This document shows positions 1-12,005 of a stretch of DNA of 64,000 nucleotides, one piece after another. Position 1 is the first letter of the stretch. Every line of letters starts with the position of its first letter. Both the position numbers and the translations under genes were made by a program. The notes under the pieces were generated by a model, which saw only the letters and a program-made list of their open reading frames with translations, did no database searches and was not told the DNA's origin. The stretch covers positions 186,001 through 250,000 of the forward strand of contig JAYKXP010000013.1 in NCBI GenBank assembly GCA_037176845.1. Reading direction: 5' to 3'. This DNA is from Paramarasmius palmivorus. Lineage: Eukaryota > Basidiomycota > Agaricomycetes > Agaricales > Marasmiaceae.

Positions 1-1
1 A

Positions 2-559
2 GAATCCTCTGGGGGTCGAAGCCTTAGTGCTTCGCTGGTTGATGCCACCAATCCTACCGTCATTGTTTCGTATGAGGGCCTTGCAGGGCTCTATGGAGCT
101 CAGCACCTGGATGACTATCTTACCTCGCGGTCTACTTCGGGAACGGAGCAGGTATCGGAGGTTCTAGAGCGGCTCCGTCAGGCTGGCGCCATTCGCATGG
201 GCCTTGATCCTACAGCTCAGGCTCAGCCCAAGATTGCGATCGTTAATAAGCCCAGCTCTTCGGCAAATATCAATGACAAGGTCGACGTGGTTGTTCACGC
301 TTTGTCAATGGGAGTTCTGCATAAAGCAATTCCCATGACTGTCGGCTTATGCCTCGGAGTAGCGGCCAATACTCCAGGAACGCTGGTGTGGGATATTGTC
401 AAACACTCCAACAAGAAAAAAGAAGATAGTATCGTGCGGCTCTGTCACCCCGGCGGCTTGGTAGATGTCGGTGGAAGGTTTGACGATAACGGCACAGTGA
501 CGAGTGCCCAGGTAGTGAGGACAGGGAGAAGGCTGATGAAGGGACATGTTTGGTGGTGA
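2..559 (+). CDS. PrpF-like isomerase, C-terminal part
   Basis: The frame is open from base 2, so the first part of the gene lies left of the window; about 185 residues are visible. PrpF (DUF453) proteins have a diaminopimelate-epimerase-like fold and isomerise small tricarboxylates such as 2-methylaconitate. Supporting segments are SLVDATNPTVIVSY near the left edge, then MGLDPTAQAQPKIAIVNKP, then LSMGVLHKAIPMTVGLCLG, and a closing LCHPGG. These match the spacing of the family's second domain. No intron is needed in the visible part. The substrate cannot be told from sequence. The family call is fairly firm; a role in the methylcitrate cycle is only inference. Confidence 0.8.
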   Translation, partial: ESSGGRSLSASLVDATNPTVIVSYEGLAGLYGAQHLDDYLTSRSTSGTEQVSEVLERLRQAGAIRMGLDPTAQAQPKIAIVNKPSSSANINDKVDVVVHALSMGVLHKAIPMTVGLCLGVAANTPGTLVWDIVKHSNKKKEDSIVRLCHPGGLVDVGGRFDDNGTVTSAQVVRTGRRLMKGHVWW

Positions 560-1426
560 ACAAAGAACCCAGGTACGTGCTTTCCGTTGCAATTCGACTC
601 TCAGGATGATGCATTATCTTGCCAGAGTATCTCATAATCATGTAACTAAGGTACGTTCGCCCGAGCTGACTCGTATCTTCCGATATTACTTACTATCCCC
701 AGCAAGAATGGTGTTTTGCAGGCTTGGACCGTGATACGAGGACTATATTCGCAACCAAGTAAGACTAATGCGCACCAATCAGTTCGCTCACTTATCTAGA
801 GAATCTCATGTGATTGTCTAAAGATACGGTGCCTATCCCATTAGTATTTGATATTGGCTACTTATCAACAACCGTGCCATTCGTTGAAACAGCTTTAATG
901 GACCTTTCACCCACTGCTTCTAAAAATCGAGGTTTTTGGCCTCCGTTGAAGTTATTCGCGGCCTGTGGGTAGCTATTGCCGGTCCATACTAAGCATAGTC
1001 AGGGCTGCAAGGGCCCTGGTTTTAGGAGCACCAATACCTGCAGGTCGGGGCAACCTCGGCGATACCATCAGCCTGACAGATACATCAACGTTCTCTTCAA
1101 ATCCAGTCTCCAGATTTACAAACTTGCATGTAGCAGGTTTACAGGCACCCAGGTGATTTCAGCACTTTACTGCCGTCCGCGTGGAAAATGGGGAAACATC
1201 GGAATTCGTCCAGGAATTCTTTACCTTTTACCTCGACGTTCTCAACGCTCGTCACATCTCATCTTCACTTTAGTAGTAGCAGGATGTAACGAAAGCTTGG
1301 AGTTCCCCGTCCCAGATACGAAGAGAAACGGTGGTCGGATCTCGGGCCGGTGAAACATCGGGATTCGCAAAAAAGGAACTTATAAAGCCGACGGTTTGAT
1401 CAACTTGGCTTTCAACTACATCGACG
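560..1426. other. Intergenic, no gene seen
   Basis: This gap between the PrpF-like gene and the lactonase gene holds only short open frames without family features. It probably contains the 3' UTR of the first gene and the promoter of the second. No repeat or RNA gene is visible. Confidence 0.5.
1381..1386 (+). promoter_or_regulatory. Putative TATA box of the lactonase gene
   Basis: TATAAA lies 41 bases upstream of the ATG at 1427. That is a plausible TATA distance if the 5' UTR is short. It rests on position and match only. Confidence 0.4.
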
Positions 1427-2585
1427 ATGACTTACCGAATTCTGGCTGGCTCATACACAAACGATGTGTACACCTTGGAATTTGAATCACAAGCGCCATC
1501 ATTATCGACAATTGCGACTACCACTGCTGGGTTTCATCCTTCTTGGATAACTGCGCACCCTGCCGATTCTTCGCTCATTTTCGCGTGTTTGGAGCAGAGT
1601 GGTGGTACAATTTTAGCCTTCAAGTATGACGAGAACGGAAACGGAACCGTCGTAGCGTCTGCTCCTAGTGGTGGTCAGGATCCTTGTCATCTTTTGATCA
1701 GGGATGACGAACTGTTTATCGCGAATGTGAGTCACCTATTCTAAACCCAGTTTGACATCACTCACCAGGGCGTTAGTACTCTTCTGGTGACTTCAGCATA
1801 CTACCTGTTTCTCACAAACCCCCCTACATACTCTCTCAATCACCGACTACCACCCATTTCACTGGTAGCGGCCCAAACAAGGAACGACAACTCTCACCGC
1901 ATGCTCATGGAGTGCATTGGAACGAGGAAACGAAGGAAATCTTGGTGCCAGACCTTGGTGGTGATTCTGTGTACCGTTTCCAGAAGCAGGTTGGGACGTG
2001 GAGTATAGCTGGCAAGATCAAATTTGAGGCTGGAGGAGGACCCCGACACATTGCTGTACACGGTTAGTTTGTCCTTCAACTGGCTGATTTATCTTATCGT
2101 GATCATCACCTTCAGATGGTGTTCTGTACACTCTGCTCGAACTCAGCTCATCCATTGCGAAACACCGGCTTCCACCACTTCCTGAAGAACCGGCTTTCCT
2201 TGCCAGATCATCTACTCTTCTGCAACCGCCTCCAACTCCCAACGACATGCTCGCGGCAGAGCTTCTGATTCCCAAGCCGAATTCCCAATACTCCACGGCA
2301 TACGTATACACTTCTAATCGCAATGACCCCTCTCCAGAAGGAGACACTATCGCTATTTTCGAAGCAAACGCATCGAATGATCTCGTGCTTGTGAACGAAG
2401 TCAGAACCGGTCTCAATCATCTTCGAGGAATGGCCTTCGGTGGTCCACATGACCAATGGTTGATTGCGGGAGGTGTTAACGGAGGTGGCGTCAAGGTGTT
2501 TGAAAGAATTGATGGCGGGAAGAATTTGAAACTCGTCGCTGCTAAGGAGGACGTTCAAGGTCCGACGGCATTTCTCTGGATGTAG
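1427..2585 (+). CDS. Seven-bladed beta-propeller lactonase
   Basis: Three exons (1427-1726, 1777-2062, 2116-2585) give 351 residues in one frame. The introns of 50 and 53 bases have GTGAGT..TTAG and GTTAGT..CAG ends. The protein belongs to the lactonase family that includes bacterial 6-phosphogluconolactonase and fungal 3-carboxy-cis,cis-muconate cyclase. It starts MTYRILAGSYTNDVYTLEF, a typical first blade, and carries HPSWITAHP, a PHAHGVHWN segment with family histidines, GGGPRHIAVH and a late LNHLRGMAFG blade. No signal peptide is seen, so it is probably cytosolic. Length is normal for the family (340-400). Whether it acts on a sugar lactone or an aromatic intermediate cannot be decided here. 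Confidence 0.88.
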
Positions 2586-3470
2586 GCTCGGATGGGTAAC
2601 ATATGGATTCACAAGCAATGATAGCAGGGCGGTGTTTTCTCGTGTGTTTGCGTATCGACATGTGTATCATATCTCATGAATTTCCGGCTAGCAATCATAC
2701 ATATTTATTGACCTATGGGATGCAATTGTGTGAGCCATCCATACCCTGTAACCTCCGCGTTCACGACGCGTTTAGTCACGAGCAGCTGCCAAGTGTCACA
2801 TGCCACGTGTTACAACGTTGACAAGAACGTTCATCTGGACTCGTGTCGACGATGATATATGACTCTTGTACACGCTCAAGGTGGTCCAACGAGTACATGC
2901 TTTGTTTTTATGCTCATTTCTGCCTAAAAATATTAATCAATACCGCTTCTATCCCCGAAATCGTACAAGAGACCGTCGAATGGAACGAGCTTCGGCATTC
3001 TTACCTCGTATCTCGACATTGACGCACTAGACCTATCTCTCTGCTCCGATTCTTGGCACGATTACAGAAAATCGAGCTTCGAGTACTGCTTTATCTCTTT
3101 CCCCGATTCTGAACTTGCAAAATCTATTCGGCTATAGTTTAGACCGACTACGACTTGTCTATCGAACAGGTACTTGAAGCCTTTCCATCATGTCGCGAGT
3201 TAGAAAGCTGGCATGGTACTATAGGGACTCCTTTTGCCGGACCAAAGTCACCCCTGCTATCATTTGATTGAATCAGTCCTCATTGCTTCCCAAATCTCAT
3301 AACAGTCTAGATTTTCTCACCATTTGCGGACCCATACGTTGCACCATGTTCGAACTACTATGTCGTGTCTCTATAATGTACACTGAGGAGGACAGCGGGA
3401 CTTTTGTACATATGTACACGGAACGATTGTAAAATCTACCGAAGTGGACAAGACTACCCCTAATGACAGC
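2586..3470. other. Intergenic, no gene seen
   Basis: This gap lies between two convergent genes, the lactonase (+) and the TmpA-like gene (-), so it should hold two 3' UTRs. The only open frame of note, at 2603-2821, has no recognisable feature. Confidence 0.5.
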
Positions 3471-4995
3471 TCATGAGTCGAAGATAGCTCCATAAGCCGG
3501 CACACCCCTGCTTTCCATCCCGAATACTACTTTCCTCGTCAGCTTCATATTCGAAATGATAAAGACTGCCTCTGCGTCTGACTCTTTAACCAACTTCCAC
3601 GTCTCTAAAACCATATCAGGTCTCCCTTCTTTCCGTGTATCCCATATCCTTGCCCTGCCTTCCTCATCTGCCGCCTTCACTGCCTTGACAATCTTTGCGC
3701 CATACGTGGTCTCTGGAGAAGAGGCAGACCAGAATATACGTCTCGGAGTGACGTTGGCGTGAAATAGTGAAAGCGTAGGACCAATTCCTGACCCTGTTGC
3801 GACCACTACGATCCTTTCGAACAGTCTCGAGGTATATAATAAACCATGTAAGGGTGCTCCGCGAACCCACAATTTCTGAGGTGGATTTCTGATCGTCTCC
3901 CGAGTCCAGTCTCCTGCGCTCGATACTATGATCGAGAACCCTTTTCCTTCATCTTCTTGATGTGGTATTGTGGCGAAAGCATGCCATTCTAATGCCGGCT
4001 TCGTCGATACCTTCACCCCATAGAACGGCTTGATCTGCTTATACTTGAAGTGCAGCCGAATAGCGTGGTCGGATAGAACCTCGGGGAAGACATCATGTCG
4101 ACGTAATCGGCTCCAAGATAAGATACTGCAGCTCGTGGAGATGCAAAACATCCAGAAATTGGGTGTCTTGATGAGGTACTCGCCAAGGGGAAGCACGGGG
4201 GTGCGAATAGTGCGATATGCCTCGGCAGCGAATACAGTGTGCGTCCAAAATGTTCCAAGAGCAATCCACCCTGCATAACGATGCATAGCTTCGAAGTAGT
4301 CATGGTACAGCACTCGGAATCGTGGGTACGCTCCGGCAAGGATGAGGATGAACATGGCTACAAGGATGTATGCTGTGATGAGATTTGGAAGGAAAGATCG
4401 CGTGGGATGCGCGATATAGTCCTTAGTGATGATCGCGGTGTACAACATGAACCATACTACAGCAGCAACCCCCGCACCGCTATGTGCTCCTCCGTAATGG
4501 AACACCTTCGCGAGTCGTCTCCTAAACCATAAGGGTGCATTATGGGGACATGCGCAGGCGACCTCGTATAAAAGATTGACAAAGTTTTCTTGCCGGAAGA
4601 GTAAGGTCACCATGAGGTTGGCGGATGCTGCGCTACCCACGTCAGTTGCATCTGGTGTGCCATGGTAGCGGGCGACCAGAACGATGAAAGTGGCGAGGTT
4701 GGCGAAGAAGATGAGCGAGAAGGTTTTTCGGTAATAGGAGAAGAAAATATCTGGGAACGAAAGTCTCAATGAACATGAGGGGCGTGTTGCAAGGAATGAA
4801 CGCACGGTTAAGCCATCTGGTTACACTGGAATGTCCGTTTTTGGGAGGCAACGCAAATGCGGTCTCATCGGAGCCGAAGGTTTTTATGTCCACTACCGAT
4901 GCGGCTATTGAACTGGTCGTCGTGGAGGAATCGACATTTGCCATATTTTTCTCGACGTCGACAGAGTCCATGCTTGTAGTGTGCTCGGCGACCAT
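3471..4995 (-). CDS. TmpA-like integral membrane flavoprotein
   Basis: Exons 4995-4806 and 4750-3471 are joined across a 55-base GTGCGT..CAG intron and give 489 residues. About 63 soluble residues come first, then roughly five hydrophobic segments (for example SLIFFANLATFIVLVARY and ILVAMFILILAGAYPRF). A segment HRYAGWIALGTFWTH and a C-terminal ferredoxin-reductase-like half follow, with the nucleotide-binding motif GSGIGPTLSLF. This resembles the Aspergillus TmpA membrane flavoprotein group and the reductase tail of NRPS12-like proteins more than classical iron reductases, because no paired heme-histidine pattern is obvious. The likely role is NAD(P)H-linked redox in a membrane; the substrate is unknown. 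Without the intron the two halves sit in different frames, which looks like a frameshift but is not. Confidence 0.75.
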
Positions 4996-5029
4996 TTTGA
5001 AACGGACGTATAAAAATATTCATGCACCG

Positions 5030-5037
5030 TTTATATA
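5030..5037 (-). promoter_or_regulatory. Putative TATA box of the TmpA-like gene
   Basis: Read on the minus strand this is TATATAAA, about 35 bases upstream of the start at 4995. It is supported by position and match only. Confidence 0.35.
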
Positions 5038-6630
5038 CACAAGCATGAGGGGATTCCAGAGCTCAGGGGAACGAAGAGAATGATGAATACTGGCTACGCG
5101 ATGTATCCAAGAGATTCCATGCCAGTTGGAACCTGATAAAGGAGTGTTTCACTGTCAGTTCATGGTCAATGGCAGAATCGTGATGAGAACATACCGCGCC
5201 TTAAAGTGCTTGTCTGGCTTCTATGATGTCCATGTGAAGGTGCACGGAAAGACAGCTATTTTGAAAGCACCGGCCAGTAGTTTGTAGACGACAGTACTGG
5301 TGCAAAAGTTGAATCGGTGACCACATCTTGAAGACTGGCATGCAATACAATGAATAGGGATTGACGTTCTGATTGCCAACGGAATCGTAGTCACATTGCG
5401 GTCGCCTAAAATGCCAATGTGCACCGCCGCCCAGGGGTGTGCCTGATATCGGCCAGAGATATGATGCGCGTGTGCGAGCAGAGCATTCACAATAATAACT
5501 GGACAAGGAAGAGAACAGGACGAAGCCAAGCTGTCCGCAAAAACAGTCCCCTTTACAGAGGTAAGTGGATAGACGATACATGCTGTACGTCTTGCAAATA
5601 TCACTAACTGGTATCGTTCAGAGCTCGTTTCAATGTAGATCAAGAGATGCTCACAAAAGGCAGACACCTATTGGGGATGCCAGCCATGCCTTCCGAATGC
5701 TCCAGGCCGTTGACGAAGTTGAACAGCTCCTGCCAAGTAACGGGTATAACCTAAGGTACAAACGCCGTCAAAATATGTTATAATAGACGGAACAAATGAT
5801 AATGTACCTTTTGAACGGGAATCACGGCCAGAGCACAGAATAAGGGTCTCGCACCTCCGTGACCAGTCTAGCCTATTTGTACTTGCGAACGTCGGATCTG
5901 ACCCAGGCCAGTAGCAGCTGGCATATTGTGGTTCAAGGAATGTCTGACAATAAAGTTCATAGCGCCCATGCGACGTATAAAAAGCTATGGATGTATGTGT
6001 GAGCACCGCAAATCCTGAACAAGTACCGATAACTACTCACGACAGTATCCAAAAACGCTATGACCATGCTGATCCCTCTCAGCTCCTAATCAACAACGAT
6101 GAACAGGTTCTGTCTAGGGGTACCTTTACCCTAGAAACTGAGGCACAAAATGTCAGCGTCTTACTAGAAACAGACAGATTGAATGATGTACCAATAATTT
6201 CGGCGTTCGAACCTTGCTGGCGGTTTTCTTCCATCAAAGCCGTTGCACGAGCCATCTTCCAGGCTCCAGGTCTTCCGGTGTCCCGAATGCGATCTGAATA
6301 AGGATTTTAGGTGCCAGAAGGAATGGCTGGAGAGTACCAGGCTTACGGAGTCATGAACCAGAATAGTTTGGGGCGATGGCCGGAGGTGAAAGGCAGCTCC
6401 TGAATATAAGCACAATGCGTATCCCGGGCCTGAGCCGGCGTCTTGTGTCTTGACTCTTGTGTGAGGATGGCCAAACAGTGAGCGAGATCATGAATGTCCA
6501 AGGCAAGGCGAAAATTGCTTTGTCAGCGATGTTACGGCACGTTCGAAAGACAGCGAAGTGGCTCATTCACCTGTTACAACGTTTACAATAGTGGTGCTAC
6601 ATAGTACTAGAAACAAAACGGGCCGTGATA
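5038..6630. other. Long stretch without a supported gene
   Basis: Both strands have open frames up to about 148 codons (minus 5221-5667, minus 5668-6006), but none has a family motif, consistent splice structure or codon pattern I can recognise. It may hold a decayed gene. No terminal repeats or RNA gene were found. Confidence 0.4.
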
Positions 6631-7953
6631 TCAAACTGATTCCCTGATACGATGCATCATGTCCTCCGGCACAATTCCCACTCTCCGAATAGGCCTCGAA
6701 GGATCCTCTCGCCTTTTCTTCACCTTCAGCGCTTCTGAGTCGTCAAGCCGGTGAAGGTAACTCCATCTTCCACTTTGTATCGTGACCTTCCAGATAATAT
6801 CATCCCCCGAGCCGCCCTCATTCCTATCCTTTTCAAGTTGATTACGCAACGCAGAGAGAACGTTGTAACCCCGTTCGAACTGGGCTGCTAGATTGGGGGT
6901 GTGGATCTCCGAAACCTGCATCATTTGTGTTCGTAAGATCTTCATATTCTTGGAGCGGTACCCGACGAAGATCTCTGGGACACCAAGAAGATAGGATTGC
7001 ATGTGCCAGCGCTGGTCTGGAATGCTGAAGAGAGGTGGTCAATCATGCGTTGAAGCAGATTTGAACGGGCGCGAACCTTGTTTCTACGAGCTTGCTCTTG
7101 AGTTCAACACGCTTGCTAAACCAATCTCCCTGCGAATCATATTGGTCTGAATCCAACATCATTAATGCATCATTACCCGCATGATGTAGACGACATACCC
7201 TTGACAGCGTCAACCTCGCCGCAAAATATAAGCTTGAGGTCCCCTAAGGTTCGGGTCACGACATTGCCCCATTGCTTGGATGAGTGATGGTTGTTCGTGC
7301 TCGATGGTGGAAGAGTCGAAGTAGAATGAGAGGTGGTATAAAGATCTTCAAATGCTTTTCTGTTGGTATTGGGGATATTAGAAGACGTCTGGCGGATCTT
7401 TGAGACCCCTACCCAACCGCATCACTTTCCGCATAGCGACGTGCTCTCCACTACATTTTTCATCAGGTTCGAGTTCAATGAAGGATGCCTTTTGACACAT
7501 ACCTTGGGTTTGGGATCCTCCTCCTCTAAGAACAATGTACCGTTGATCCACGAGGCATGTAGATTTATTTTCTCCCAGAGGAAGATTCTGAGGATGATTA
7601 AGCCAAACATAGACACTCCAGTCAAAAAGAAGGCACTTGGTAAGGATCCCTCGCCATGTCACAACACCATTAGCAGCCGTGAAGAGGTGAGGCATCCCGC
7701 TTGCAATACATCCTGCAATGATGCAATCGAGGTGTTTTGGATGTTGAAAGTACCGAAAAGGCCTCTGCTTCTCTATCTGGCGTACTCTTGGGCCCAAATC
7801 CAAGCGAACATCCTGGAGCATCGAAGAGAAGATTGGGACAGCCGTTTCGTCGTTCACTTTATAAAAACCGTTTTCTTCGACAGAGAGATGGGCTATCAAT
7901 TCGCATTCGCCTAGTTGCGGGGACATTTGCTTCGGGGGTGATTCGGTAGACAT
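6631..7953 (-). CDS. rai1: DXO/Rai1 family decapping nuclease
   Basis: Five exons (7953-7637, 7587-7503, 7388-7199, 7146-7077, 7024-6631) join in phase to 351 residues. Intron lengths are 49, 114, 52 and 52. DXO/Rai1 enzymes remove defective or non-canonical 5' caps from RNA; Rai1 also partners the nuclear exonuclease Rat1. Family landmarks appear in order: VVTWRGILTK, then NLHASWINGTLFLEEED, then LIFCGEVDAVK containing the metal-binding ExD, then FSKRVELKSKL containing the catalytic ELK, and MQSYLLGVPEIFVGYR. The usual GYKFE-like motif is weak here (RKAFEDL). The second intron is the least certain junction. Length is at the short end for the family. The gene is divergent from the AAA ATPase gene, 514 bases away. 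Confidence 0.85.
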
Positions 7954-8467
7954 CGATATAGGTTGTTGCCAGCAACGCGATTCCTGGGTCCTATGAGTCG
8001 GGATTAAGGTTTTTTTTACGTCGTTGACACGTGTAGCCTGTACTAGACCAGAATAAATTCGAAGGGATACAGTGAGTCTTATAACCCAAGACCATGCAAT
8101 AAGGAATACCTACTGTGCTATTACCAAGGTTGGAGGTGCATTTTAGGCATGACCCTGCCAGTGAAGACAGCGACGTTGATGGTAACAAGGAGAGATACAA
8201 TCCCGAATCGTGGGAAAACATTGCAGCAATTCTTGTTCTCTCCCATCACGGTGTGTCTATCTCTGGTCCAGTGCTTTTGGACGTCGTATCCTGTTGTGTA
8301 TCCTGCTGCGTCTGATGTGCGCTGATCCGGAGGAACTTCGGGAACCGGGAAGGTAGACTCAACGCGGCCCCGTGGTCCCGAGTCAACCGGCAGAAAATTT
8401 GTAGCCCCTATTTTCGCGCTTTTTAACACCTTGAAACTCTCCCCTTTTTCCTCTCAGTCTCTCACCC
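7954..8467. other. Shared promoter region of two divergent genes
   Basis: This 514-base gap separates the starts of the Rai1-like (-) and AAA ATPase (+) genes, so both promoters must lie here. A pyrimidine-rich run with many TC and CCC steps lies within about 35 bases of the ATG at 8468, as is common before fungal starts. No clear TATA box is seen. Confidence 0.4.
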
Positions 8468-11400
8468 ATGAACGACGTCCAAGTTCTTGAGGTTCCTCCG
8501 TCTATTTCATCTGGCTTTCTTGAGCGTTACGTATGGCCGCAACCTCGTCTCTGTAAAGAGATTCAATCAATGCAATGGAAATTCGACGAAGAGATGCTCG
8601 CTGACATTCAGTTGTCGCTTTCGTACGCATTTCGTTGTGGCAGACTAGACCCTCAGTCTCAAAAGGCGATCTATCTGTCTTCGCCGCATCAGGGCGGCCA
8701 TTCAGTTGTCGATGCAGTGGTGAAGCATCTTGCGGTCAGAGAACAGGCAGATGTGCTCGTGATTGACGCGCTCGAATTGGCTGCAGGAAGGCTAGGTCTT
8801 TTGGCAGATGGTGTGTTGTCATTTAGCTTCTGGTCACAGTATCGATGCTCATGTAGCTCGTGTATTCACTTACTGTCTTCCAGATGGCGAAGCGATTAAT
8901 ACGATATATAAGGAGCTCCCGATGGCGGAACCCGACCAAACACCAGAAGCAGTAAGGCTCTTTCGAAGTCTACTCAATACACTTCCGGAGCCCGGCGTCA
9001 ACTCTACCTTAAAGCCAATACGTCATATTATCTATTTGAGGGATTTCGGATTAATAGCAGGAGCTTCGGGACCTCTCATACTTCACCTTCTTCGCGCAAT
9101 GGATGATATCCTCGCCGCTCACTCCTCGAAATCTTCCCAGGCATCGCTTGAGTTTGCCATAGTGCTCGGACACTCCCGCTCTTTGGGGCATTTGGATCGC
9201 ACCTGCTCCAGCAGTACTGCGCTGAAGGGCGTCGTCAATTTCAAATATACTTCCAAAGACTTGGCCATGCTTTCCTACCAGTCCAGAGAACTACGTCGTG
9301 GAAACGTGCCCACTACCCTATATCCATTGCCTTCCCATACCCACGCTGACGTCCACAACAATCCTAACTTACATTTTGGACGTTTCTCCTCGACCTTCTT
9401 TGCTCCTATCATATACGAAAGTTGCTCGATCTCTAGCTTTGCTATTTGGCCCCCAGCGAAGCAGCCCTCGAAAGACGAACCTAAAGAAAATCAAACTGAT
9501 GATCCTCGTAAGACTCGTTTGAAGACATTCATCGAGTCCGTGATCTCGTTTGTTGTCTGCCCGGCAGAGGCTTGCCTCTCCAATCATCAGTCTGCTGTAG
9601 CCGAAAGAGTCGTGGAGATTAACGTCGTCCTCTTGAAACTTTTGCTCGCAAAGTATGGGACCACGGTTGAAGATGGATCGACATCAGAGCTCGCCAAGCT
9701 TCTCTGTAAAAGGTACTTGTTGCAACCAACACTCTATACGGAAGCTTACTCTACCACATTTTCAGTTCTGACAAAGAGGCAGAATATAGCTTCATTCTAC
9801 CTTCGGCTATGAAGCAAATCTTGATCGATCTATCGGCTCTCAGCCAGGACTTCCCGGCAGCAACTGTCACGACTGTCACGATAGAGAAGGTTGCGGAGGC
9901 ACTCAACAGATGGTTCACTCGAGCACATCGGCTCATGCAGTGGGCCGAGGACGATGAGAACCATTGGAAAGAGGCGTGAGTAATAGTCATAACACATAAC
10001 TCTGTAGATTTGTCACAAATGCACGACTGATTGAGAATAAATAGCCCTCCAGCAGACATAGTATCCGACTCGGATAAAAAACCGTCCATAGTTGACCAGG
10101 TACGCAAAAGTCGAGACCTTTCCGAACACGAGAAAAAGTTATTGTCTTGCATTGTCGACCCCGGTGAGCGAACAGATTGAACAGATCATCGAGCTACCTA
10201 ACTTCGAAACAGAAAAACTATCTGACACCAAGTTCTCCGATGTCTGTGTTGATGAAAGGATCATCGAAAGCCTTAGGTCAATCGTTTCGCTCCCTTTACT
10301 TCACCCACACCATTTCCAGACTGGGATTCTCTCCCGAGAAGCCCTTTCCGGAGCTCTTCTGTACGGACCGCCTGGAACAGGTAAAACAATGGTTTGTCGT
10401 GCCCTTGCTTGCGAAAGCGGCGCCCAAATGCTCCTTGTCAAGCCAAGTGATGTATTAGATATGTGGGTAGGCGAGTCAGAGAAGTTTGCTAGAGGCATTT
10501 TCGTACGTAATTCCATCCCTGCGCCAACATTTCACTGAAATGAATTATTCGTCCTTCCGGCTATAGTCGCTTGCACAGCGCCTCGCACCATGCGTTATAT
10601 TCATCGACGAAGTGGACGCGATATTTCGGGCAAGGGGTAGCGGACGTAATACTCATCGGGAGATGGTATTTCTTGCTGTCTCTTCAAAAGCCCGCTGTGC
10701 TGATGGTGTCTTTTGTAGCTCACAGAATTCCTGCAGGTAAGTCATTCTCTTAGCTCAATGTATTCCATGAATAACCCAACCTCTAGGCCATGGATGGGCT
10801 AGCGGCTGGCTCTACCGCCAAGGATAAAGGCGTAATAGTGGTTGGCGCGACAAATAGGGTATGGCACCTTACTTTTTGCCTATTCAGATAGAAGATGTGT
10901 TGACTGAATTACCAGCCTTATGACTTGGATCAAGCGATTCTTCGTCGACTCCCTTGTCGCATGATGATTGATCTTCCAGGCCCGAGTGAGAGGAAATGTA
11001 CGTCCCTACTCGCTTAGAATGGTTGTTGAATCTTCAAGTTGATGGCCCATCGTAGCAATACTAATGAGCCATTTAAGAGGTGAATCTTTGAATGATGTTG
11101 ACTTGGATGATATCGCTTCGAGCACTGAAGGCTATTCCGGATCGGATCTCAAAAGTACGCATTTTTACGCGGGTTTTGGGTCCTTGCTCGACTAACGGAC
11201 CATTGACACACTTGATACTGTAGATTTATGCGTGTCGGCCGCGATGGAAGCTTTGAAGGATTGCGTTCGTGCCCAAGGCCCGAGCTCAGAGATCGACGAA
11301 AAGCAAGATTCTCGAGTAATCAGGCCCGAGCATTTCAAGCGTGCCTTCAATGAGATCTTGGCATCCTTCTCCTACGAGGGTAATCTAAAGCTTTATGATT

Positions 11401-11540
11401 GGCACGATGAATATGGGACATACAAACACCCTACTACCATCAACTCTAAAAAACGCAAGTGGATGGCTGACGAAGGAGGGTTCGTGAAGTCAAAGATATT
11501 GAAGGCAGACGTGGCGGTGACCTCCAAGTCATCATCATAA
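8468..11540 (+). CDS. AAA ATPase, Msp1/ATAD1-like C-terminal module
   Basis: Eleven exons (8468-8810, 8884-9712, 9766-9975, 10045-10163, 10213-10502, 10567-10665, 10719-10736, 10787-10858, 10916-10997, 11056-11154, 11224-11540) join in phase to 825 residues. The N-terminal half of about 480 residues is family-specific and unrecognised. Then come HEKKLLSCIVDPEKL, Walker A GPPGTGKT, Walker B VIFIDEVDAI, a second-region-of-homology segment GATNRPYDLDQAILRRLP with the arginine finger, and a C-terminal four-helix lid. This AAA type (meiotic clade, Msp1/ATAD1/spastin) extracts or remodels proteins, often at mitochondrial or peroxisomal membranes. No N-terminal membrane anchor is seen, so location is open. 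Exon 7 is only 18 bases. A lysine-rich tail (INSKKRKW) could be a nuclear signal. Confidence 0.85.
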
Positions 11541-11592
11541 TTCAGGTCACCTCGTTCATAATTAGCCTATATATGCAAAAACAACCCTCGTT

Positions 11593-11946
11593 TTATCGAA
11601 CTTCGAGACTGCGTTCGATGGTATCGGCTCGTTCGGTCAAAGCAGACTCGACACACATCGCCACTGGTTCCCTTCCCTCGGGTACTGTGGCTGATCTGAC
11701 GTCTGGTATAGTAACGGCCATAACCTCGATCAACCATTTAAGGAAGCAACCCAGTGCTATTCCCACATACAGTCGATAATGCCACGTCAAGACTCTGGTC
11801 TCGTTTATTCTTTCTATACTTAGGGAGTGAAACCCACGGAAGCTTTGGCGCATCTTACAGATTTCCACGGCATCATGGATCATGATTTTTCCGTACCGCA
11901 CATCATAGCCAATCAGATTGTTCATACAGATAACAGTATAAGCCAA
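11593..11946 (-). CDS. Possible small membrane protein, weak
   Basis: A 117-codon open frame on the minus strand lies 52 bases beyond the AAA ATPase stop and is convergent with it. It contains one hydrophobic stretch (LYVGIALGCFLKWLIEVMAV) flanked by charged residues, which would fit a single membrane span. No family is recognised and no splice structure supports it. It could equally be a chance frame in the 3' region. Confidence 0.25.
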   Translation of the reverse strand: MAYTVICMNNLIGYDVRYGKIMIHDAVEICKMRQSFRGFHSLSIERINETRVLTWHYRLYVGIALGCFLKWLIEVMAVTIPDVRSATVPEGREPVAMCVESALTERADTIERSLEVR

Positions 11947-12005
11947 AACTATGAAACTTGATGAATAGAAAGTGAGAAGGGAGCGTATAAATACGACTTA
12001 TGTAT

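Noticed and set aside
4642..4995. An apparent frameshift in the TmpA-like gene
   Set aside because: A 55-base intron with GTGCGT and CAG ends joins the two frames in phase and restores a continuous membrane segment.
5201..6006. Minus-strand frames of 112-148 codons
   Set aside because: They show no family motif, signal or plausible splice sites, and two different frames compete over the same DNA.
6195..6225. GTTCGAA motif suggesting a tRNA T-loop
   Set aside because: No cloverleaf could be formed around it; the same holds for similar motifs near 19960 and 25948.
10092..10260. An apparent one-base frameshift before the AAA domain
   Set aside because: A 49-base GTGAGC..CAG intron (10164-10212) gives the exact family sequence IVDPEKLSDTKFSDV.
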